Assembly: GCA_964615095.1 (NCBI GenBank)
Contig: CAZTPX010000029.1
Span: 11,079-75,078, forward strand
Length of the DNA stretch: 64,000 nucleotides
Origin: JANXQG01 sp964615095
Lineage (GTDB): Bacteria; Planctomycetota; Planctomycetia; Pirellulales; Thermoguttaceae
Direction: 5' to 3'
Under the pieces are notes generated by a model. It was not told the DNA's origin. It searched no databases and saw only the letters and a program-made list of their open reading frames with translations. Shown piece after piece: positions 23,115 through 31,477 of this stretch (positions are counted from its first letter, which is position 1; every line of letters begins with the position of its first letter). A program made the position numbers and the translations under genes.

Positions 23115-24470
23115 ATGAAAACCCGATTATTCTTCGTTCTTCTGCTTCTGAATACCGTTGCCAGCATCGCCGCGGGCGACGATAAGGAACTGGTGCGGAA
23201 TCCGCAGTTCACTACCGCCGGCGGCGACGGTTTGCCGCAGGCCTGGTCGCTCTGGACTCCCGCCTGGCAGCAGGCGGCCTGCCGTGTCCGCGCCGCAGAG
23301 GGGGGCGCGGTCATGGACGCCCCAGAGCGGCCCTATGCCGTGGGTGGACTCACGCAGGAACTGCGAGGCGTCGAACCTGGCAAAAGCTACGCCGTCCGGG
23401 CCGTTGCCCGGGCCGAGAATCTCGCTAGCCCGCTGCAATCATTGTTGGTCCGCCTGGAATGGAGCCAGGCGGGAAAACCGCTCGACGCGGCGGGCATGCT
23501 CGTGCGCGGCCCCAAAGCGACTGATGGGACACTGAAATTCGCCGACGTGCTCACGGCCCCCAAGCAGGCCGACGGCGCACGGTTATCGTTGGAGTTGAAA
23601 TGGCCGCAGGGCGGTTCCGTCCAGTGGGAACATGTGAGCGTGCGGGAAACCGCACCCCTGCCGCCCCGCCGCGTCAAGATCGGCACCGTTTATCTCAAGC
23701 CCAACAAGAGCACACCCGAGCAGAACCTCGAGCTCTTCTGCGGGCAGGTCGACGCGGCCGGCAAACTGGGGCTGGACATCGTCTGCTTGCCGGAGGCGAT
23801 CACCGTGGTCGGCACCGGCCGCACCGTGTCGCAGGTGGCCGAGGCGATCCCTGGCCCTTCCACGCGGCGACTGGGCGATGCCGCTCGCAAGAACCGCCTC
23901 TGGGTAGTGGCCGGCCTTTATGAACGCGCGGGCCAGCAACTCTTCAATACGGCCGTGCTCCTGGACCGCAAAGGAAAGCTCGCCGGCACGTACCGCAAGG
24001 TGCATCTGCCCCGCGAGGAATGGAAGGTCGGTTTCTCTCCCGGCCTCGAGTACCCGGTCTTCCAGACCGATTTCGGCACGATCGCCATCCAAATCTGCTA
24101 CGACTACTTCTTCCCGGAGACGGCCGCCGCCTTTCGCTTGCATGGCGCCGAGATCGTCTTCGCACCCACCTGGGGCACGACGTTCGCCGACCACGATGGC
24201 CACGTCGAGGGCGAAAACACGTTTCGCGTGCGGGCCCGCGACGAGGGTCTTTACCTCGTGCCTTCGGTCTATGACGGCAACAGCATGGTCATCGATCCCT
24301 TGGGAAAGGTCCTTGCCTCCAGCCAAGGCCGCACGGGCATCTTCTGGCACGAAGTCGACCTGAACAAGCGGGAGTGTCTCGACTGGGTGGGCCACTGGCG
24401 CACGATCGGGCCGCGCGACCGCATGCCCTCGACCTACGGGCCGCTGGTCGAGCTGGCTCCTGCCGAATGA
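23115..24470 (+). CDS. Exported carbon-nitrogen hydrolase (nitrilase superfamily) with N-terminal beta domain
   Basis: A 451-residue protein with a signal peptide (1-21). Residues about 25-185 form a jelly-roll, CBM-like domain ('ELVRNPQFTTAGGDGLPQAW', 'WEHVSVRE'). The nitrilase domain (about 190-445) has a complete catalytic set: Glu227 in 'CLPEA', Lys295 in 'TYRKVHLP' and Cys328 in 'QICYDYFFPE', plus the conserved 'GENTFRVRARDEGLYLV'. Enzymes of this fold hydrolyse amides or carbamoyl groups. Fusion with a carbohydrate-binding-like domain and export suggest amide removal outside the cytoplasm, perhaps from amino-sugar polymers; that is inference. Divergent from the sulfatase. Confidence 0.87.
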   Translation: MKTRLFFVLLLLNTVASIAAGDDKELVRNPQFTTAGGDGLPQAWSLWTPAWQQAACRVRAAEGGAVMDAPERPYAVGGLTQELRGVEPGKSYAVRAVARAENLASPLQSLLVRLEWSQAGKPLDAAGMLVRGPKATDGTLKFADVLTAPKQADGARLSLELKWPQGGSVQWEHVSVRETAPLPPRRVKIGTVYLKPNKSTPEQNLELFCGQVDAAGKLGLDIVCLPEAITVVGTGRTVSQVAEAIPGPSTRRLGDAARKNRLWVVAGLYERAGQQLFNTAVLLDRKGKLAGTYRKVHLPREEWKVGFSPGLEYPVFQTDFGTIAIQICYDYFFPETAAAFRLHGAEIVFAPTWGTTFADHDGHVEGENTFRVRARDEGLYLVPSVYDGNSMVIDPLGKVLASSQGRTGIFWHEVDLNKRECLDWVGHWRTIGPRDRMPSTYGPLVELAPAE

Positions 24471-24534
24471 CCCGGCCTAAGGACCGGCGGATAAATGAAC
24501 TCCGTGTTTCTGCGAGATCATTCGTCGGTCGCCC

Positions 24535-25818
24535 CTAATACCCGCCAAACTCGTAGGCGGCGTCGAACGCGGCCAGAATGTTCTCCGGCGGCACGTTGGC
24601 CTGGATGTTGTGAATCTGGTTGAAGACGTAGCCGCCGTCAGGGCCGAAGGTGCAGATCCGCTCGCGCACGTGGCGGCGAATTTCCTCGGGCGGAGCCTTG
24701 CCTAAGACCCTCTGCGTATCGCAGCCGCCGCCCCAAAAGACCAGGCGGTCGCCGAATTCCCGCTTCAGTCGGCCCGGGTCCATGTTGGCGGCCGAGGTCT
24801 GCACCGGATTGAGAATGTCGATGCCGGCCTCGATGAAATGCGGAAGCAGATGATAGACCGAGCCGCAGGAGTGCAGGAAGACCTTCCAGGCGGTGTTGGC
24901 GTGGATCCAGTCGCAGAGCTTCTTGTAATGCGGCTTGAGCATCTCGGCCCAAAGTTCCGGGCGGATGAACTCGCCGCGCTGCGTGCCGCTGTCGTCGGCG
25001 GCGATGCCCCAGGCAAAGCAGTAGTCGCCCACCGCCTGTTTTACCAGGCTGAGACACTTGATCGTCGCCTCCACGCTGCGGTCCATCATCTCGTGGCAGG
25101 TCTCCCTCTCGGTCATGAGCATCATCATCCACTCGTTGGGCAGCCCTTGCGTAACGTTGCTGGCACGGTCGGTGATCAGGCTCAAACCCAGGAAGCAGAT
25201 GCCGAATCCCCAGCCCAGGATCGCATAGTCGGTGTTTTCGTACAGCGACCGGCCGTATTGCGAGAGCAGTTTCAAGTGCTCGTCCGAAATGTCCGACACC
25301 GGCCGGAATTCCTGGGGCTTGATGCACTCGCCGCGGTTGCACGACATGTCGTCGAAATAATAGCCGTTCTTCGGCATGCGAAACGACGTGGGCGAGCCGT
25401 CGGCGGCCAGCAGGATCCAGTCGCCTGCCGCATCTTCGACGATCTTCGTACACGGCGGGAACAAGGGCTGCGTGCCGTCGAACAGCCGGCGGGGAATCCA
25501 CTCGTTGTCCGGGCGGGCCGTGTTTACCAGCACGGTGAGGTCCAAGGGAACCACGTCCACGTGCAGCCGGCGCAGGACTTCCTCTTCCACCACCGCGATC
25601 ATGAATCGCGGGTCCAGCACCTTCGTGGGAGTCGTGATCCCCAGTTTGCGTTTCAGTTTCTCGTAGGCCACGACGGCAATCCCCGAGGCCTTGGTGCCTC
25701 CTAGGTCGATCGGAACGCGGTCGGGAACTTGATGATTGATCGCCCGCAACACACGTTCCCGCGAAGTCATGGGGGCCAGGGCCTTCGTGGCCGGGTTCGA
25801 AAGGGAATCACCGAGCAT
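24535..25818 (-). CDS. Uroporphyrinogen decarboxylase-like (methyltransferase/UroD superfamily) protein
   Basis: A 427-residue protein. ATG at 25818 is favoured by AGAGG 8 bp upstream; a GTG three codons earlier overlaps that site. The sequence begins 'MTSRERVLRAINHQVPDRVP' a few residues in, as in the UroD superfamily, has 'DLGGTKASGI', and carries 'HSCGSVYHLLPHFIEAGID' and 'NPVQTSAANMDP' in the C-terminal half. Members outside haem synthesis include corrinoid-dependent methyltransferases and O-demethylases. The CG near 'HSCG' is the sort of position where zinc-binding members have ligands, but I see no complete H-x-C...C motif. It lies in the glycan block and may act on methylated compounds. 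Confidence 0.8.
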   Translation of the reverse strand: MLGDSLSNPATKALAPMTSRERVLRAINHQVPDRVPIDLGGTKASGIAVVAYEKLKRKLGITTPTKVLDPRFMIAVVEEEVLRRLHVDVVPLDLTVLVNTARPDNEWIPRRLFDGTQPLFPPCTKIVEDAAGDWILLAADGSPTSFRMPKNGYYFDDMSCNRGECIKPQEFRPVSDISDEHLKLLSQYGRSLYENTDYAILGWGFGICFLGLSLITDRASNVTQGLPNEWMMMLMTERETCHEMMDRSVEATIKCLSLVKQAVGDYCFAWGIAADDSGTQRGEFIRPELWAEMLKPHYKKLCDWIHANTAWKVFLHSCGSVYHLLPHFIEAGIDILNPVQTSAANMDPGRLKREFGDRLVFWGGGCDTQRVLGKAPPEEIRRHVRERICTFGPDGGYVFNQIHNIQANVPPENILAAFDAAYEFGGY

Positions 25819-26003
25819 GGAATCCACCTCTAAATCCTGGAGGGCAATTTCGAGAATCTCCCCACCAGTATGCCATTCCGCGGCTTTCGCGGCAAGCCTC
25901 CTGGAAAAAGTTCATTTCGGCGACGCGGCGTGACTTCTGCCCGCTTCCATGTTATCCTGGTGGCAGTCGCTCACCCTCCCTCAGGCCGAGAAATGGACGC
26001 CAA

Positions 26004-28046
26004 ATGAAATCCGTTAGACTAATCATCGCCGTGCTTCTCTTAGCCCACCTGCTGCGCTTGGGAGCGGCCGCGGCCGCCCAAACCGGCAATTGGGCGGCCT
26101 GCGCCGACCGTGCAAGCCAGCAGGCCTGGATCGATCACTACATGGGCGACAAGGCGATTGAGCCGTTCTTCTCGATGCTCTACGACGGCAAACCGGTCGC
26201 CGAGAACATGCGAACTTGGCATCGCACTCACGAAGTGCGGTCCCTGGACGAACACCGCACGCAGATCACCGTCACCTGGCGCGACCCGACAACGAAGCTC
26301 GCCGTCCGCTGTGAGGCCGTCGAGTTTCACGACTTTCCGGCCGTCGAGTGGACGCTGCACCTGACGAACGAAAACCAGGCGGCCACGCCAATTCTGTCCG
26401 ACATCCGGCCGCTGGCGATATCCGTGGCGACCACGCCCACCGAGCCTTGTACGCTGCACTATGCCAAGGGCGGCGTTGCCGCCTTGGACGACTTTGCGCC
26501 GCAGCAGCACGGGCTGGAACTCAGCAGCCGCTTCGAACTAGGCTCCGCAGGCGGCCGGTCGTCCAACGGCGTCCTGCCCTTTTTCAATGTGCAAGCGGGC
26601 GCTCGCGGACTGATCGAAGCCGTCGGCTGGACGGGCAATTGGAAAGCCCAATTCGACCGCAGGGGCGACGGCTGGCTCCTCCTGGCGGCCGGCATGCGGC
26701 GGACCTGCCTGAAACTCCTGCCCGGCGAGTCCATCCGCACGCCGCGGATTCTCTTGCTCTTCTGGCAGGGAGACCGCCTGGAGAGTCAGAACCTCTTGCG
26801 CCGCTTCCTCACGGCCCACCACGGGCCTTTGCCCAAGGCGACAGCCGGGCGTTTGCCGGTCTTCTATGGCGCCTGGGGCGAGGTTTACGAGGCGACACAC
26901 CTACGGTCCATCCAATGGTTCGTGGACAACAAGGTGCCCATCGACGTCTACTGGATCGACGCCGGCTGGTATGGCGACAAGCCATTCCAAGAGAATTCCA
27001 CCGATGCCAACAGCGAGTGGTGGAAGTACACCGGGAGCTGGCAGCCCAACAAGATCACCTATCCCCACGGGCTGAAGCCCATCGGCGACATGCTCCGCCG
27101 CCACGACCTGGGGTTCCTCTTATGGATCGAGTCGGAGCGGGCGTACCGCGGCACCGACCTCACGCGGCAGCATCCCGAGTGGCTGCTGGGACCGCAAGGC
27201 GACAATTACCTGGTGAACCTGGGCGACCCGGCGGCCCGCAAGGGAATTACAGAGATCGTTTCCTCGCTGGTGCGGGAGGGCGGCCTGGCCTGGTATCGCC
27301 AGGACTTCAACACCGATCCGGAGAACTTCTGGCGCTGCGCCGACGCCCCCGACCGGGCGGGCATGTGCGAGATCCGCTACATCGAAGGGCTGTACGCCTT
27401 TTGGGACGAGCTGCGGCAGCGGCATCCGGGCCTGTTGATCGACAATTGCGCCAGCGGTGGCCGTCGCCTCGACCTGGAAACAATCTCCCGCAGCGTGGCC
27501 CTCTGGCGTAGCGATTTCCAGTGCAAGCCGAAATTCAATCCTGCCGGTATGCAAGGCCAGACCTACGGCATTTCCTCCTGGATTCCCCTCAGCGCAGGCG
27601 TCGTACAGAGCGCCGATCCTTATCGTTACAGCGGGCTGAGCGCGGGCATCATCCTCAGCGCTCCTTTGGAGCACGCGCCGGAACTCAAGGCCCTGCTCGA
27701 GCAGGTCCGCCAACTCCAGCCCTATTTCCTGGGCGACTATTACCCCTTGACGCCCTATAGCGTGGCCGATGCCGACTGGCTGGCAACGCAGTTCAACCGG
27801 CCGGAGCAGGCCGACGGCGTGGTGCTCGCCTACCGCCGTCCGGCATGCTGCGAGAAGTCGTTGCGGCTGAAGCTCCATGGGCTGGACCCGGCGGCCCGTT
27901 ATGAGGTCCGCAGCCTCGACGCCGCGACGGCAAGTGTGATCAGCGGCAAGAGCCTGCTGGACGAGGGCCTGAAGGTCGAGTTGGAATGCAAGCCGGCGGC
28001 GGCCGTGATTCGTTACCAGCGCACCGAGCGGACAGCGCAACGGTAG
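26004..28046 (+). CDS. Exported GH36-like alpha-galactosidase
   Basis: A 680-residue protein with a signal peptide (1-25). The N-terminal beta-supersandwich (about 30-285) is followed by the GH36-type barrel. Seen are 'VYWIDAGWYGD', 'KPIGDMLRRHDLGFLLWIE', the nucleophile Asp434 in 'WYRQDFN', 'DNCASGGRRLDLET' and the acid/base Asp504 in 'WRSDFQ'. A short C-terminal beta domain follows. GH36/GHD enzymes release alpha-linked galactose or related sugars from oligosaccharides. It lies 3 bp upstream of the GH2-like remnant, so both were probably in one transcript. Confidence 0.9.
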   Translation: MKSVRLIIAVLLLAHLLRLGAAAAAQTGNWAACADRASQQAWIDHYMGDKAIEPFFSMLYDGKPVAENMRTWHRTHEVRSLDEHRTQITVTWRDPTTKLAVRCEAVEFHDFPAVEWTLHLTNENQAATPILSDIRPLAISVATTPTEPCTLHYAKGGVAALDDFAPQQHGLELSSRFELGSAGGRSSNGVLPFFNVQAGARGLIEAVGWTGNWKAQFDRRGDGWLLLAAGMRRTCLKLLPGESIRTPRILLLFWQGDRLESQNLLRRFLTAHHGPLPKATAGRLPVFYGAWGEVYEATHLRSIQWFVDNKVPIDVYWIDAGWYGDKPFQENSTDANSEWWKYTGSWQPNKITYPHGLKPIGDMLRRHDLGFLLWIESERAYRGTDLTRQHPEWLLGPQGDNYLVNLGDPAARKGITEIVSSLVREGGLAWYRQDFNTDPENFWRCADAPDRAGMCEIRYIEGLYAFWDELRQRHPGLLIDNCASGGRRLDLETISRSVALWRSDFQCKPKFNPAGMQGQTYGISSWIPLSAGVVQSADPYRYSGLSAGIILSAPLEHAPELKALLEQVRQLQPYFLGDYYPLTPYSVADADWLATQFNRPEQADGVVLAYRRPACCEKSLRLKLHGLDPAARYEVRSLDAATASVISGKSLLDEGLKVELECKPAAAVIRYQRTERTAQR

Positions 28047-28049
28047 GCA

Positions 28050-28694
28050 ATGATGAAACTTCATAAATCTCCCTGGTATTGTCTCGCGCCCGTCCTCTTC
28101 ACCATGCTTTCGATCGATGCCCGTGCGGTCGCGTCTGCTACCCCGCCGCTCGGCCGGCAGCCGCTCCGCGTGCAATCGCTCGATGGTCCGTGGCGTCTCG
28201 TCCTTGACCCAAAGGATATAGGCCAGACGCAAGTCTGGTTCAAGCCTGACATTTTTCCGCTTCAGGCCTCACGTCCCATCGAGGTTCCGGGTAGCATCAA
28301 GGAGATCGATCCCAAATACGACGGCGTCTTCTGGTGCTCGCGCAGTTTCATACCTGCTTTGGCGGAATGTCGCGATTTGCGCTATTACCTTCAATTCGGC
28401 GCTGTGGCCTACGCCTGCGACGTGTGGCTCAACGGCACGCTGCTAGGCTCGCACGAAGGTGGTCAATCCCCCTTCGAGTTCGGCGAGTGCTCGGCGAGTG
28501 TGATGCTGGGCACGTGGCGTCATCACGCTGGGCGATTTACGCTCAACAGCCTCAATCTTCTGGGCAACCTCGGCCACCCCGCCGCCGACCGGCTCCTACT
28601 AAACCTGATTGCCCATGCCCGCGCTACGGTTGCGCCGTTGCAAGCCCTACCCGGCGGCTACGAGGCCGAACTCGATGCGCTCGGGATTCGGTAG
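28050..28694 (+). pseudogene. GH2-like protein with an internal deletion (N-terminus joined to C-terminal tail)
   Basis: A 214-residue frame directly behind the GH36 gene. Residues 1-30 are a signal peptide. Residues 35-150 are a GH2-type sugar-binding jelly roll ('LDGPWRLVLDPKDIG', 'DGVFWCSRSF', 'ACDVWLNGTLLGSHEGGQSPF'). The rest ('GRFTLNSLNLLGNLGHPAA', 'RLLLNLIAHA') is what I would expect at the far C-terminus of large planctomycete GH2-like proteins. The catalytic barrel is missing. At the presumed junction the 10-mer TCGGCGAGTG occurs twice (28480-28489, 28491-28500). The stop TAG lies inside the large palindrome that begins at 28691. A stable truncated sugar-binding protein is possible but less likely. 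Confidence 0.65.
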
Positions 28695-28784
28695 GCCGTG
28701 AACAAGCGCAGCGCAGTTCCGGCATCAGGTGGTTACGTCGTACTGATTTATGCCGGAACTGCGCTGCGCTTGTTCACGGCCTAC
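28691..28784. repeat. Perfect 35-bp inverted repeat
   Basis: Arms 28691-28725 (starting GTAGGCCGTGAACAAGCG) and 28750-28784 are exactly complementary over 35 bp, with a 24-nt spacer. It provides the stop codon of the upstream GH2-like remnant and ends 13 bp before the stop of the convergent serpin gene, so it may terminate both transcripts. It is the longest uninterrupted arm of the palindromes found here. Confidence 0.82.
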
Positions 28785-28797
28785 GGTTTGGCCCGCC

Positions 28798-30594
28798 TTA
28801 CGGGATGAGGCCTTCTGGAATCAATTTAGGTTGGGGGCCGTTGAGCGCGCCGAGCGACAATTTCCCGGGATCAAAGGGATCGTTTCCCGCGGAAGCACGA
28901 AGGACACTGACCGCGAATTTCTGCTGCGCCGTGCCGCCGAACTGGTCCGTGGCCAGTACGGTCACGAAGTTAGTGCCCGTCTGGGACGCCGTTGGCGACC
29001 ATGTTACCAGCCCGGTCGAGGCGTCGATGCTCATGCCCGCTGGGCAAGTTTCCAGCGAGAAAGTAATCGTCTCGCCGGACGATGTGGTTGCCAAGAGCTG
29101 GTAGGTGTAAGGGCTGCCCGCGACGACCTGCGTCGGCGGAGCGGACGTGATCTGAGGCATGGCGACCGTCTGCGCCTTGGGAACAGCGGGAGCCGAAGGA
29201 TCGACCCCGGTCGAGGATGGATCGGCCACTTGTCCCATGAACAGCACGCTTCCAGATTGCGTGTCCCGGATCAGGAAAAGGAACGGATGATCGGCGTTGA
29301 ATATGACCGGCGACGATTCTCCTGTCCCCACAGCTAGGAGGGTCCCCGTGACAACCGCAGTAGCCGCCGCAGCCTCGGTCCCCGCCTCATTGACGTCGAT
29401 GAACGCCTTGTGGAAAACAGAACTAATATAAAGCTGGTCGGCGCTTGTCATGCCCGAGAAGTCGGCGATCCCAGGTTCGAAAGCATCAGTCATGCCCAGG
29501 GCCTCCAACGACTGAGTCATATTGATCGATGGCGTGGTGATCTGAAACTTGGGCAACGATATCGCGACCTGCTGCGTCGTCAGGCCCTGCAGCCAGCCGT
29601 TTAGATCAGCGGGGAGTTGGCTGGCATCGAGGCCCGAGAGCCCGGTGTTGGTGGGCAGGAGCACGTCCATGACGAGCCGGTTGCCCGCGTAGGGCAGTTC
29701 CACGACCTGGTAGCCATCGCTTTGCATATAGCCATAACAGTTGGTGTCGTGCATCGTAGGGACCTGCACCTGTCCGCCCGTGCCGAGCGTGAAGGCCGCA
29801 TTCTGCGTGAAATTGCTATTGAAGGGCGTCGCCCACTGGGCCTTGAAGTAAATTGCGTTGGTCAATACCAGCCGCGTCAAGGAGTTAATTGCACCTTGGG
29901 GGATCAAGTTCTGGATCTTGTTGTTCGTCTGTTGGGCGACCCAGTTGTTGATAGTCTGGCGAGCGGTCTCGGCGGCGTTCTCGAAATCGACCTGGTGCAG
30001 GCCGCCGCCGTAGTCGGCCTGCACGAGGTTCAGAAACGGCGCCAGGAACGAATAGCCCTGTTGCCCCCAGAGGGCGTCGGCCACCGAAAGCGAATAGTTG
30101 CCCTGGCCGGCGCTGTTGAGGTCCGTCAGCAGGCTGCCGAAATCGCCGGCCAACGTATTGGCGTCCAGTGTGTAGTGCAGCGCGGTAGCCATCTGAGTGG
30201 CGGTTTCGCCGCGGGCGCCCGCGTATGTCATCGCCAAGGCGGTGGAGATGCTCGACGGAGAGAGGAACAGGTTGCCGCTTCCCCCCGTTTGGCTCTGAAT
30301 CTGGCTGTAAAGGGCCTCCGCGAAGGCGTTGATCGACTGACCAACCGCGGTTTCGGCCGCAAGCTGCGCGGTTGAAAGCGTTCCACCAGCCTGTTGGCCG
30401 CCCGCGGGGGCCGTACTAATGGGCGACGCGACCACGGGCGTTGACATCGTCGGCGGCATAGGGCCGCAAACGATGGGCGGCAATGTTCCGAACGGAGACA
30501 GGCCAGACAGCACTCGGCGATCTTCCAACGGCTCGATGCCCAGGCGGCGAAATCGGCGATTGCCGGTCGCTACGGTTCTCCCGCGCGTGTACAT
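28798..30594 (-). CDS. Extracellular serpin with LEPR-type N-terminus and C-terminal Ig domain
   Basis: A 598-residue protein. The start complementary to 30592-30594 has GGAG about 7 bp upstream and places 'RRLGIEPLEDRRVLSG' at residues 16-31, the LEPR-type N-terminus of many planctomycete exported proteins. The serpin domain (about 75-460) contains 'FLSPSSISTALAMTYAGARG', 'LVLTNAIYFKAQWATPF' and the hinge 'GTEAAAATAVV' (about 402-412), whose small residues are those of inhibitory serpins, then the C-terminal serpin signature 'FNADHPFLFLIRD'. A putative Ig (He_PIG) domain follows (about 490-575). It presumably blocks serine or cysteine proteases outside the cell. The P1 residue cannot be fixed from sequence. 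Confidence 0.88.
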   Translation of the reverse strand: MYTRGRTVATGNRRFRRLGIEPLEDRRVLSGLSPFGTLPPIVCGPMPPTMSTPVVASPISTAPAGGQQAGGTLSTAQLAAETAVGQSINAFAEALYSQIQSQTGGSGNLFLSPSSISTALAMTYAGARGETATQMATALHYTLDANTLAGDFGSLLTDLNSAGQGNYSLSVADALWGQQGYSFLAPFLNLVQADYGGGLHQVDFENAAETARQTINNWVAQQTNNKIQNLIPQGAINSLTRLVLTNAIYFKAQWATPFNSNFTQNAAFTLGTGGQVQVPTMHDTNCYGYMQSDGYQVVELPYAGNRLVMDVLLPTNTGLSGLDASQLPADLNGWLQGLTTQQVAISLPKFQITTPSINMTQSLEALGMTDAFEPGIADFSGMTSADQLYISSVFHKAFIDVNEAGTEAAAATAVVTGTLLAVGTGESSPVIFNADHPFLFLIRDTQSGSVLFMGQVADPSSTGVDPSAPAVPKAQTVAMPQITSAPPTQVVAGSPYTYQLLATTSSGETITFSLETCPAGMSIDASTGLVTWSPTASQTGTNFVTVLATDQFGGTAQQKFAVSVLRASAGNDPFDPGKLSLGALNGPQPKLIPEGLIP

Positions 30595-30965
30595 TGTCGC
30601 TCTCCAGAACGAGTACAGGCACAAGCTCGATTTTATCAAAATCGGCAGAAATGTGCAACTTCTATCTGCCAAGGGTGGTTTTCGGTCCCTCTATTGAGGT
30701 AGGCTGGATTCGCGGGAGATTGTCACGCCCGTGGATGAATGCCTTGCCTGGCCGGTGGAAGGACGCTGAATTCCCGGTGGTGTCCTGCACACTGTCCGAA
30801 TATAATAATGTCACCGTTGAGCTGACTGCTTCACAATGGGCGTGCCGCCGGTATCGAATACCGAACCGCGCACGAATACGGCCTGTATGGCACGGTCTCC
30901 TGGAGTAATTGGGGGCGATCGGCACAATACGAATCGTTGGGAGACTAGTCCAAGAGAGAACCAAG
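30595..30965. other. Intergenic region between serpin and hicB, no gene
   Basis: The region divides the divergent serpin and hicBA units and should contain both promoters. TATAAT occurs at about 30803-30808 on the plus strand without a good -35 at the right distance, so no promoter is claimed. Several short open frames cross the region but show no coding character. Confidence 0.4.
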
Positions 30966-31253
30966 ATGCTTCAATACAAAGCCGGGTACAAGTTCGTTGA
31001 CGGCGGGGTCCATGCCCAAGTAGTTGATTTCCCCGCGGCAATCACGTGCGCGGATAGTCTGCCCGAGGCCCGTCGGTTGCTAGCGATAGCATTGGTCGAC
31101 GTGGCCGAAGCCGCCATGGCGATGGGCCAGGCATTGCCCGTTCCCAATCCTCAAGTGAGCGACCTTGAAATGGACATCGAGGAGCCGATCTATCTGCACC
31201 TGCAAGTCAGCTCCGAAATACAGGAATTGCCAACGGGGTTGATAGCTTCGTGA
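30966..31253 (+). CDS. hicB: HicB-family antitoxin
   Basis: A 95-residue protein from ATG 30966 (AGAGA upstream). The N-terminal part has the HicB fold pattern: strand 'MLQYKAGYKFVDGGVHAQVVDF', a turn, then 'ITCADSLPEARRLLAIALVDVAEA', with the usual 'L-x-E-A' helix. No DNA-binding domain is evident at the short C-terminus ('EIQELPTGLIAS'), which is common among short HicB proteins. The stop TGA overlaps the hicA start in a GTGA 4-bp overlap, with the antitoxin gene first. It should bind and neutralise HicA and repress the operon. Confidence 0.82.
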   Translation: MLQYKAGYKFVDGGVHAQVVDFPAAITCADSLPEARRLLAIALVDVAEAAMAMGQALPVPNPQVSDLEMDIEEPIYLHLQVSSEIQELPTGLIAS

Positions 31254-31438
31254 AACGGCAATTGCTGATCCAGCATCTCTGCGATTGTAATTGTCGCTTG
31301 CTGCGGGAAGGCCGTGCGCATTCCGTTTGGTTCAACCCCGCCAACCAGAATCAGTCGTCGGTTCCACGGCATCGTGAGATCAACGACTACACCGTACGGG
31401 CCATCTGCCGCCAGTTGGGAATTCCAAGCCCAAAATGA
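31250..31438 (+). CDS. hicA: HicA-family mRNA interferase toxin
   Basis: A 62-residue protein starting at GTG 31250 inside the hicB stop. It is a compact dsRNA-binding-like fold: 'MKRQLLIQHLCDCNCRLLREG' then 'RAHSVWFNPANQNQSSVPRH', where His (in 'AHSVW') is the predicted catalytic residue, then 'EINDYTVRAICRQLGIP'. The pattern S-V-P-R-H-x-E-I is typical of HicA. Translation-dependent mRNA cleavage is the known activity of the family. Length is normal, and no lesion is visible. Confidence 0.85.
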   Translation: MKRQLLIQHLCDCNCRLLREGRAHSVWFNPANQNQSSVPRHREINDYTVRAICRQLGIPSPK

Positions 31439-31477
31439 GCCTGCTCTTGTTCCGGCCTACGGTTTTCGCACACCTCG

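Noticed and set aside
30795..30815. TATAAT near 30803 as the hicBA promoter
   Set aside because: No acceptable -35 hexamer at 16-18 bp, and the distance to hicB is about 160 bp, so it was not listed as a feature.
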